Assembly (NCBI GenBank): GCA_017745235.1
Contig: JAGHZU010000001.1
Location: 62,001 to 126,000, forward strand
DNA length: 64,000 nucleotides
DNA from: Caulobacter sp.
GTDB lineage: Bacteria; Pseudomonadota; Alphaproteobacteria; Caulobacterales; Caulobacteraceae
Direction: 5' to 3'
Positions 28,570 through 35,595 of this stretch are shown in pieces. Within the stretch, counting starts at the first letter, position 1, and each line of letters starts with the position of its first letter. The notes under the pieces are model-generated. The model ran no database searches, was not told the DNA's origin, and saw only the letters and a program-made list of their open reading frames with translations. A program made the position numbers and the translations under genes.

Positions 28570-29178
28570 ATGAGATCGATATTGAATAGCCTGGAAACGT
28601 GGCAGGCGCGTTTGGTAGCGGGCCTGGCCATGATGGCCGCATTGGTCAACTTCATGCCGCCGACGCCCGGCTGGGCACCAGACCCAGGTAAGGGAATTGC
28701 GTTCGCGGTTGCGCTGCTCGCTTGGCTTACGGTGACAATCAAAGGTGCAGCAACACCGTTGCCTCATGACGTTCGCCTATTCACCAAACTCACGGAGACC
28801 GTCTCGCCTGCCGAACGGACATTTCTGCGTTCGCACGACTTTCTTGGAAGTTTCGCGCTCGGCCAAATCGCGGGAGTACGGGAGGTAGGCGTGCACTGGG
28901 AGGGAAGCTCGTACGCTTTCCTCGACAAGTCGCTCCAGCGGGAGTGGGGACCAATCAAGCTCGCCATAGACGAGTTCCGCGACCTTGTTGCAGGCACCAC
29001 ATCTCCGGTTAGAGGAAACGTGCAACTCCAGACGGTCCGGACTCTTCTCGAACAAGAGCAGGGCGGAATTTCTGACCGCACTCGCGATGAGGCGCGAGCC
29101 ATGAACACCGTGGCTGCAAAGATCAGCGAACTGCTGGATGCGTTCGAGGCCACCGGCCACCGGCGCCTACGTGTCTAA
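28570..29178 (+). CDS. Two-helix membrane protein of the methylase operon, unknown function
   Basis: This 202-residue protein starts at ATG 28570 (GGGGGCGGA just upstream). Two hydrophobic segments, about residues 12-29 (RLVAGLAMMAALVNFM) and 43-58 (GIAFAVALLAWLTVTI), are separated by a proline-rich turn. The remaining 140 residues are soluble and helical, with AERTFLRSHDFLGSFALGQ and a C-terminal coiled segment. No known family comes to mind. It ends 60 bases before the adenine methylase gene on the same strand and shares its lower GC content, so it may be part of the same defence module, perhaps as a membrane sensor or effector; that role is inference. Confidence 0.68.
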   Translation: MRSILNSLETWQARLVAGLAMMAALVNFMPPTPGWAPDPGKGIAFAVALLAWLTVTIKGAATPLPHDVRLFTKLTETVSPAERTFLRSHDFLGSFALGQIAGVREVGVHWEGSSYAFLDKSLQREWGPIKLAIDEFRDLVAGTTSPVRGNVQLQTVRTLLEQEQGGISDRTRDEARAMNTVAAKISELLDAFEATGHRRLRV

Positions 29179-29238
29179 CGCCAGTTGCAGCACGTTTGAG
29201 TTGGATCGGTGCGCCGAAACAACTCGCCATAGACGGGA

Positions 29239-30129
29239 ATGGCCGTGCCGGATAGCGTGACTATGAGAGATTCGATGAACTATCATCCGCCAGCCAGTGC
29301 CGTCCGAGCTAAAGCCTTCCTTCGCTGGGCGGGTGGTAAATCTTGGCTGGTGCCACGAATTGAGGCCCTGTTCGGGTCCCTCAGCTTTGCCCGCTACCAT
29401 GAGCCATTTCTAGGCGGAGCGTCTTTCTTTTTCGCGGTGGCGAGCGGCGCTGATGCGCTGCTTTCAGATAAGAATGAAGCGCTGATCGAGGTCTACGAAT
29501 GTCTTAAAGCAGACCCGTTTCGCGTCATAGAGTACATGCTGCCCTTAGAAAACACTAAGGAATGCTACTACGCCACGCGTGACGCGCGTCCGACCAGAGA
29601 TTATGAGCGCGCTGCGCACTTCATCTATCTAAATCACACATCGTTTAACGGCATCTACCGGGTAAACCTCAACGGCGTCTATAACGTGCCTTACGGTTAC
29701 CGAACCAAGCCTTTCCTGGATGAAGCTGCCCTCATCGCCGCATCTAGGGCTCTGAGGCAGGCCACCCTCCGATCATGCGATTTTGACGAGACTTTGGGGC
29801 AGGTGGGGCCGGGCGATCTCGTGTTCATCGATCCGCCATACACGGTGTCACACAACAACAACGGCTTCATAAAATACAATAAGCACCTCTTCGCACTCGA
29901 AGACCAGCATCGACTTTGCAAATACATAAAGTCGGTTAGGGACGCTGGTGCGAACTATATAATGACCAATGCCGCTCACCCGATAATTACGGAAATTTTC
30001 GAGCTTGGCGGTCGAATGGTTGAGGTATCGCGCGCGAGTTTGATCGGCGGCCGAAATGCAAGTCGAGGCGCGGTGTCCGAGTTTCTCTTCACAAATCTTG
30101 AGATTGAGAAGAATGACGATCCTGAATGA
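29239..30129 (+). CDS. DNA adenine methylase, D12 class (Dam-like)
   Basis: This 296-residue enzyme transfers a methyl group from S-adenosylmethionine to N6 of adenine in DNA. Motifs of the alpha-class D12 family are complete: the AdoMet motif FLRWAGGKSWLVPRI near residue 28, EPFLGGASFFFA, the acidic SDKNEALIEVY, the FNGIYRVN block typical of Dam-like enzymes, and the catalytic DPPY (residues 198-201). ATG 29239 is used; ATG 29263 and 29275 are close alternatives. The gene overlaps the downstream nuclease/DGQHR gene by 17 bases, so the two are translationally linked. The pairing implies a modification role protecting host DNA. Target site is unknown. Confidence 0.93.
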   Translation: MAVPDSVTMRDSMNYHPPASAVRAKAFLRWAGGKSWLVPRIEALFGSLSFARYHEPFLGGASFFFAVASGADALLSDKNEALIEVYECLKADPFRVIEYMLPLENTKECYYATRDARPTRDYERAAHFIYLNHTSFNGIYRVNLNGVYNVPYGYRTKPFLDEAALIAASRALRQATLRSCDFDETLGQVGPGDLVFIDPPYTVSHNNNGFIKYNKHLFALEDQHRLCKYIKSVRDAGANYIMTNAAHPIITEIFELGGRMVEVSRASLIGGRNASRGAVSEFLFTNLEIEKNDDPE

Positions 30130-32473
30130 CGAGAATTTCTCCGAAGTCATGGCCGACCGTGACGACCAACGGGCAATTCTGCGCACTCGGAGCAGGTCAT
30201 ACATTGAACGGAAGGTGCGAAAGGCGGAATTCGCCACGCCAGATGATGGCTGGTACGTCCTAGACAACAAGCTGCAGCGCGAGGTTAAGCTTGCTAAGGA
30301 CAAGCCGAGATCTGAGCAGTTTGAAGATCAGCTTTGGGTTCTTCTCTCGAAGATGGGCTTTAAGTATCTTTCCCGCAATCGGTTATGCCGGATCAGGTAC
30401 GATGCTGATGGCAGTTCTGCGCAACAGATCGATGTTCTAGCGGTCGATGACGAGTGTGCGGTCATATTTGAATGCAAGTGTGCTGACTCCGATCTCCCCC
30501 GGCCCGTGAATTTCAAAAGCGAGATCGAGGCAATTGGAGGAAAAAAAGCAGGACTTCATCGGGAGCTGCGCGCCAGGTTCGGAAACCCGGATCTTAAAAT
30601 CGCCTATGTTCTAGCTACCAAAAACTATATTGTTAGCCAGAGTGATATTGATAGACTTAAGACCTTTCAAATACATCACTTTGCCGAACCGGATCTAGAA
30701 TACTATACGCAACTGGTGGAGCACCTAGGGGGTGCCGCGAGATATCAGTTCCAGGGCGATCTGTTTGGCAATCAGGACATTCCGAGCATTGAAAATCGAG
30801 TATATGCCATTGAGGGCTCAATGGGCGGCGTTCGATATTTCTCATTTGCAATGGAACCGGAACGGCTCCTTAAATTGGGATATGTTCTGCATCGATCAAA
30901 ATCGATCCGGGTGCTTCCGTCATATCAACGCCTCATAAAGAAGTCCCGCCTTTCATCCATCCGAAAATTTATTCAGAACGGCGGTTATTTTCCGAATTCT
31001 ATAGTCGTGAATATTGATACGACTGGAAAGGATTTATCGTTCGATCGAGGGGGGTCGAGTATCTCCGATGCAAACACGTCTGTCGGTATCTTGCATCTGC
31101 CGCCGAAATATAGATCGATGTATATCATTGACGGTCAGCATCGCTTGTACGCATACAGTGACAGTGATTACGCAGAAAGTAATACGGTCCCTGTAGTAGC
31201 TTTCATTGATTTGGACAGGCAGAAACAGCTGAAGCTGTTTATGGAAATAAACGAAAATCAAAAGGCGGTGTCCAAAAATCTGAAGCACACGCTCGATGCT
31301 GATTTGAAGTGGGACTCGAAGAATTTAGCGGAGCGCGCCGACGGCATAAAGAAGACGCTGGCGCAGGAGTTGGGCGAGGACATATCCTCCCCGCTATTCA
31401 ATCGTGTATTGATCGGCGAAGACCATAGAACAGAGGCCCGGGTAATTACGCTTGAGGCCATTCTTAAGGGTCTCAATCAGACCAAGTTTATAGGGAAGTT
31501 CACGAAGGACGCCATTCGTGAGTCTGGGTATTTCTATACGGGAAATAGCAAGACAACACTTGATAAAACGAAGCGTATATTGTGTGAATATCTCACGTAT
31601 GTCGCGCAGACCATGCCAGATGAGTGGCAAAGGCTGCCTAAGGACAATGGGATTCTCACGATAAATGACGGCATCACGGCGCTGATCGCTGTGTTCGGCG
31701 ATGTCGTTCAGCACATGGTGGAGCGCAAAGAGATTGCACCGCTGACCACAAGCCCAGAGAAGATAATGGAAATCGCGTCGACCTACGTTGACGGGATTAA
31801 AGGGTTCTTCGATCAACTTTCCGAAGTTGAGCGCGGCGAGCTTCGGAAAAAATACGGTAGTGGCGCTCCGACGCGACTTCGCAGAATTTTCCAACAATGG
31901 ATTCAAAATCAACGTGACGATTTCGCGCCCGAAGGGCTTGCTGAGTACTGGAGAGATCAGTCAAAGCAATACAATATAGACACATATTCACGGGTTGCCG
32001 ATATAGAAACGCGTCTACGAGATGACGTAAAGGAGGTCCTTATGGATGCCTACGGCAACATGTGGATGAAGCGCGGCATGCCAGAAAAGCTATATACCTA
32101 TCTCGTGACTGAAGCGGCCAAGAAAAACCGCCTCATCGAGAACGAGAAAGACGAAAAGACTCCGTGGGACTGCTTGATGCTGATCCATCTGCGCGATATC
32201 ATGCAGCATCAGGCCCAATGGAGTAATTATTTCCAGAAGAGATATACGATCCCTGGTCAGGAAGGCCGCAAGAAGGAAGAGAAAACTTCTTGGCTAGTTC
32301 AGTTGAATTCTATTAGAAATAATGCCGATCATGAATATAGCGTGAGCAAGGATGAGGCGGACTACGTCGCAGCTATCCATGACTGGCTCATTCTCGACGA
32401 TGGGGAGAGCATCTCGCGTATCAGTGCTGACGCGCGCGCGCCCGCACCTGTCCTCGCAGATTCTGACGCATAA
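30113..32473 (+). CDS. Composite PD-(D/E)XK nuclease - DGQHR - HEPN (Swt1-like) protein
   Basis: This 786-residue protein appears to join three modules. Residues about 65-210 look like a PD-(D/E)XK nuclease: Glu71 in the first helix (EQFEDQLW), Asp107 in QQIDVLAV and Glu120-Cys-Lys122 in VIFECK. Residues about 230-480 carry the DGQHR domain, with IIDGQHRLYAY (340-344) and FMEINENQKAV, as in DndB and DpdB relatives. The C-terminus (about 680-770) fits a Swt1-like HEPN ribonuclease fold, with the motif SIRNNADHEYS, Arg735-Asn736 to His740. ATG 30113 follows GAGAAG and overlaps the methylase end. The domain assignment is by eye; the combination with a D12 methylase and DUF3825 is unfamiliar to me. 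Confidence 0.85.
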   Translation: MTILNDENFSEVMADRDDQRAILRTRSRSYIERKVRKAEFATPDDGWYVLDNKLQREVKLAKDKPRSEQFEDQLWVLLSKMGFKYLSRNRLCRIRYDADGSSAQQIDVLAVDDECAVIFECKCADSDLPRPVNFKSEIEAIGGKKAGLHRELRARFGNPDLKIAYVLATKNYIVSQSDIDRLKTFQIHHFAEPDLEYYTQLVEHLGGAARYQFQGDLFGNQDIPSIENRVYAIEGSMGGVRYFSFAMEPERLLKLGYVLHRSKSIRVLPSYQRLIKKSRLSSIRKFIQNGGYFPNSIVVNIDTTGKDLSFDRGGSSISDANTSVGILHLPPKYRSMYIIDGQHRLYAYSDSDYAESNTVPVVAFIDLDRQKQLKLFMEINENQKAVSKNLKHTLDADLKWDSKNLAERADGIKKTLAQELGEDISSPLFNRVLIGEDHRTEARVITLEAILKGLNQTKFIGKFTKDAIRESGYFYTGNSKTTLDKTKRILCEYLTYVAQTMPDEWQRLPKDNGILTINDGITALIAVFGDVVQHMVERKEIAPLTTSPEKIMEIASTYVDGIKGFFDQLSEVERGELRKKYGSGAPTRLRRIFQQWIQNQRDDFAPEGLAEYWRDQSKQYNIDTYSRVADIETRLRDDVKEVLMDAYGNMWMKRGMPEKLYTYLVTEAAKKNRLIENEKDEKTPWDCLMLIHLRDIMQHQAQWSNYFQKRYTIPGQEGRKKEEKTSWLVQLNSIRNNADHEYSVSKDEADYVAAIHDWLILDDGESISRISADARAPAPVLADSDA

Positions 32474-32601
32474 TCACTGCCAAAGGCGCATTCGCGGAAT
32501 GCGGAGTGCGATCGGACCGTCAGCTTCCATATGGCGGTCTTCGTGATTTGAAAGGACTGCTATTTGCTTTGCGGTCCTCACACTGCCGGTCGGGAGGGTC
32601 T

Positions 32602-33369
32602 ATGTCGGTTTGGCCAAGCGATCTCTTCGAGTTCGCGTTCATCAGCAACTTGGATTCCCGCCTCGAGGAGCTCGTGAAGCTCGCCGAGCAGGAGGACTGG
32701 GATTACCAAGCCACGGCATCAGAGCGAAACCACCCCGTCCTCCTCAACTACCTGAGGTACACCTACGCCAGAGTGGCAGAGGAAGAGAAGGTTGAGCTTT
32801 CGGCCGACGGCATGAACACGGCCTTCAATACGGGTCTAGTGACGCCCAACCAGGAGCCGATCTTTGCTGTTTTTGAACGCAATGCGATCCCGGATCGGCA
32901 GCCTTGGTACCTGAGGAAATGGTGCCGGAAGGGCGAACACGATATGGTCAGGTTCCAGTCCCTGCCCGATATGGCGAACTATTTCGCCAATCCCGCCGGC
33001 CTCGTTTTCGACAGTGCGAAGGAACTGCGAGCGAACGTCGAGCATATTATCGCTGACAACAAGGAGCGTTTTCCTGCGCCCTATAATGGTATGGACGACT
33101 ACGCGCTTCAAACCTTTTTAAAAGGGGCGATCGACAACGCAAAGGAGCGTGTCCGGCGTAATTACAAAACGGCTATCCCGCAATATTACAAGGGAAAGAT
33201 ACAGCTGCTTCTCCCGCTTTGCCTCGGCAACCCCCAGCGCGCAGATCTCGCCCTGGTCGCCGAGGACCATGGATCTTTCTACCGCGCCTCGACCTGCCTC
33301 ACGCTCGATATGGCTTATAACAACGCTCGGCAACTGGCTCGACCCGATCGAGACTGGCTCGCCCCCTAG
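32602..33369 (+). CDS. DUF3825 domain protein
   Basis: This 255-residue protein matches the DUF3825 pattern: ERNHPVLLNYLRYTYARVAE, then AFNTGLVTPNQEPIFAVFERN, FQSLPDMANYFANPAGLVFD and the RFPAPYNG segment with a C-terminal IQLLLPLCL block. ATG 32602 is chosen because GGGAGGG lies about six bases upstream; the longer upstream frame is not family-like. DUF3825 proteins have been linked to RNA-binding and LOTUS/OST-HTH contexts, but the function is unknown. It follows the composite nuclease gene by 128 bases on the same strand and is probably the last member of the module. Confidence 0.83.
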   Translation: MSVWPSDLFEFAFISNLDSRLEELVKLAEQEDWDYQATASERNHPVLLNYLRYTYARVAEEEKVELSADGMNTAFNTGLVTPNQEPIFAVFERNAIPDRQPWYLRKWCRKGEHDMVRFQSLPDMANYFANPAGLVFDSAKELRANVEHIIADNKERFPAPYNGMDDYALQTFLKGAIDNAKERVRRNYKTAIPQYYKGKIQLLLPLCLGNPQRADLALVAEDHGSFYRASTCLTLDMAYNNARQLARPDRDWLAP

Positions 33370-33822
33370 CCTTCTGACTTTGCCGAGGAGGCTCGACCGG
33401 CAACGGCCTCTACGGTGTCTTTGGCCTTAGGATCCCAGGCGTTCCACCCTTCTCGGACATGATGACCGGCGGGTTCGCGGAGCTTATTTTCGATGCCGCC
33501 CGATAGTCGCCAATGGCGCCAGGATTGCGGGTTAGATCGCCAGCGCCCATTCATAGTTCTCACAGGCATCCGTATCAGCGCGCCATACACTTCAATGACT
33601 TAGCGGATTTTTCCAAGTGCTCGGCCAGGGCTGTGGTGCTGTGGTGGTGCCGCGTGCATCTAATTGGCCGCCGATGGTGCGCGCCGCCTCCTCTGGTGCC
33701 GCCCGCGAAAAAGGCAGGGCAGGCGCTCTTACGAGTGCAGGGGCACGGGGGGGGGGGAAACGACGCCGACGACTGCCACGATATGCCACTTCGGATACCT
33801 GACCCAAAAACGATCCGACCTC
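33370..33822 (+). other. Gene-poor gap with an 11-G run
   Basis: No convincing gene is seen. A minus-strand frame at 33366-33590 has weakly protein-like composition but no start signal. A homopolymer of eleven G occupies 33747-33757, a spot prone to slippage or sequencing error. Confidence 0.4.
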
Positions 33823-33853
33823 GGGACCGCCGCGTTTCGCGACGGTCCCTTTT
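33823..33853 (+). terminator. Rho-independent terminator
   Basis: GGGACCG (33823-33829) and CGCG pair with CGCG and CGGTCCC (to 33849) around a TTT loop, followed by TTTT (33850-33853). The orientation fits plus-strand transcripts from the methylase-DUF3825 module, although it lies 450 bases after the last gene. It also directly follows the broken AlpA-type gene on the other strand. Confidence 0.7.
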
Positions 33854-33859
33854 GCGATG

Positions 33860-34075
33860 TCAGGCTGCCAACAGAGCGCGAGCCTTGGCCGTGTGTGATG
33901 CGGTTCGGCTGTCCAGCCACGCCTTGAGATCGGATGGCCTGTAACGGACGGTGTTGCGCGACAGTGCCACGAACAGCGGACCGCCGGCCTTCCGACGATA
34001 ACCTTCCAATGTGCGAGGCTAGATGCCGAGCAGGGCAGCAGTGAATAACTGGGATACCGTTTGGCCGCATTCGGC
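33860..34075 (-). pseudogene. AlpA-type helix-turn-helix gene broken by an in-frame stop
   Basis: Reading the minus strand in one frame gives TVSQLFTAALLGI, a TAG stop (34019-34021), then PRTLEGYRRKAGGPLFVALS and RYRPSDLKAWLDSRTAS, ending at TGA 33860. This is the winged-helix AlpA/MerR-like excisionase pattern (LGISPRTLEGYRRKGGGP...YRRSDLxAWL) with the expected Ser codon TCG replaced by TAG. No alternative start would restore the first helix. Such genes usually control excision or replication of integrative elements, so this remnant supports a mobile origin of the region. A near-palindrome at 34158-34181 lies upstream. Confidence 0.7.
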
Positions 34076-34157
34076 ACGCCGCGAACCGCGACTGCCCTGG
34101 GGCTCGAGCTCCCTTCCCAACGGCCCGCAGCAGGCGCGAAGACAGATCGTTGAAAAG

Positions 34158-34181
34158 TTCCGATGTGAAATCACGTCGGAA
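34158..34181. promoter_or_regulatory. Near-perfect palindrome upstream of the broken AlpA-type gene
   Basis: TTCCGATGTGA and TCACGTCGGAA (11-base arms, one mismatch, two-base centre) form a 24-base palindrome. The location in the otherwise empty stretch 34076-34348 suggests an operator for a dimeric regulator; the regulator is not identified. Confidence 0.45.
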
Positions 34182-34348
34182 AGTCCGCCTATCCCGGATG
34201 TCGCGCAGCCGGAGCCACTATACGATTAAGCGACACGAAGGTCCGACTAGGGTCGGAAGCCGACATCGGCGTCCATGCAGCTATCCGACGCGCCTGGCGC
34301 CCAGATTCAGCAGCCGGTCCAACGACCGCTTCCGACCCTTAGCGGACC

Positions 34349-34861
34349 TTAGTCCATGTCGGCGACAGTCGTGGATGGTCCGGCAACGGTGATCTTCGGC
34401 CCTCCCAACGCGTTCCAGCGGAACAGCACCAAGTGCCATCGATCGGGCGCTGACCGCGCCGTGTAGACCATGCCATCCGCATCGCTCGACCTGACGATAT
34501 CAGCGGGCCTCCAACTGTCTGCCGGTTGCCCCATCTGGCGCTGCGGCCGCCACGGAACGGCTGCGTCAAGTCTCCGTATCGACAAGTCCGCACAAACGTC
34601 GGCCTTGCGCAGATCGACGATCCGAGCGCGATCGACGTGCAAGGGGACCGCCACGCGACGCGCGTCACCGGGACGGCGGTAGGTGTCGATGGCCTTGGCG
34701 GCCCAATCTATCTTGGAGGACAGATACAAGGCCGGCAGACCGCTGTGATGAAACCGACCTTCCGGGCTCTTCGCGCCGGCTAGCACCAGATGTTCGTCTG
34801 ATTCAAACATGATGCGGTAGAAGGTCCCGGAGAGTTCATCCCATCTCGTCGCCAAGTCCAC
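34349..34861 (-). CDS. RES-domain protein (NAD-depleting toxin family)
   Basis: This 170-residue protein resembles RES-domain toxins, which kill by degrading NAD+. It starts at GTG 34861 with a perfect GGAGG four bases upstream. Family-like parts are FYRIMF at the N-terminus, GRFHHSGLPALYLSS (the conserved Arg region), WAAKAIDTY and the C-terminal DGMVYTARSAPDRWHLVLFRW, where the conserved Ser sits. The usual co-oriented Xre/MbcA-ParS type antitoxin gene is not present directly upstream; only a divergent DUF6881 gene lies there. It could therefore be an orphan, or paired with an unusual partner. Family assignment is by pattern only. Confidence 0.62.
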   Translation of the reverse strand: MDLATRWDELSGTFYRIMFESDEHLVLAGAKSPEGRFHHSGLPALYLSSKIDWAAKAIDTYRRPGDARRVAVPLHVDRARIVDLRKADVCADLSIRRLDAAVPWRPQRQMGQPADSWRPADIVRSSDADGMVYTARSAPDRWHLVLFRWNALGGPKITVAGPSTTVADMD

Positions 34862-34952
34862 GCGCCTCCGATCCGCAGCCTGGAAAGTTAGGTGCGCCGA
34901 AGACCAACAGCCACCCTGGTCTGTTGTCAGAAAGGTCAGCTATCCTGCTCGG

Positions 34953-35258
34953 ATGCTGAAACACATCCGCGCACGCTGGCCCGAGATCGACGTTCCTCCA
35001 GGCGAACCGACGTGGCTGCTCTACGAATTGGACGAGCAGGCGGACGCGGTCGTTCGCTCGGCTGGCGTATTTGCGGACGGAAGCGTCGCCCGAAATAGCA
35101 TCGAGATCGAGGAACGCGACGGGAAGCCGTGCCCCTCGCTTATCGACTGCTCGCTGGCTGAGGGCTTTGGCAGTGTAGACGCCGAGGAAATCACGCTTGG
35201 GGAGTTCGATGCGGTCTGGATTAAAGGCGTCGACAAGCCTTTCTGGAACATCCGATAA
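34953..35258 (+). CDS. DUF6881-type small protein (immunity-like)
   Basis: This 101-residue acidic protein fits the DUF6881 pattern: KHIRARWPEIDVPPGEPTWL, LYELDEQADAVVRSAGVFADG, PSLIDCSLAEGF and EEITLGEFDAVWIKG. These small proteins are often found beside polymorphic toxins and are presumed immunity factors. The ATG at 34953 has no strong ribosome site. It lies between the RES gene and the RHS gene cluster, divergent from both, so its cognate toxin is not obvious and may have been lost. Confidence 0.65.
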   Translation: MLKHIRARWPEIDVPPGEPTWLLYELDEQADAVVRSAGVFADGSVARNSIEIEERDGKPCPSLIDCSLAEGFGSVDAEEITLGEFDAVWIKGVDKPFWNIR

Positions 35259-35595
35259 CCACCCCAAGCGGACCTTCGATGCGGCCAAAAGGTGCTTCCT
35301 AGAGCGCCATGGCGTAGGCATAGTTCTCAGTACCCACCGCTTTAGCGCGACATTTTCCCCAATAAAATCAACGGAATACGGGCAGGTCGGCGCCCAACCC
35401 CCGTTCTAATCTTGTAATTAAGTCCGGGGTGGGGGGGAACTACGCGTCGGTTCGACGCTGGCTCTGCGTCCCTCTCCACATCCCGATTGGGAAAGTCGAC
35501 CAGTCGTGTTGCGAGTCGACGTCGTCCGGCGCCGCTGAGACTCAAGGCCACCTTAAGCGGAGGGAGGATGCGCGACCGGCATCTGCAGACAAATT
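35259..35595 (+). other. Gap without a clear gene
   Basis: This 337-base stretch between the DUF6881 gene and the end of the RHS gene holds no family-like frame. A short G-run lies near 35430. Confidence 0.4.

Noticed and set aside
33592..34077. 161-residue minus-strand frame
   Set aside because: It runs through the AlpA-type remnant in a different frame; the helix-turn-helix pattern is only in the frame broken by TAG.
34836..35321. 161-residue minus-strand frame as an antitoxin for the RES protein
   Set aside because: It is the shadow of the DUF6881 gene on the plus strand, has no helix-turn-helix, and overlaps the RES start.
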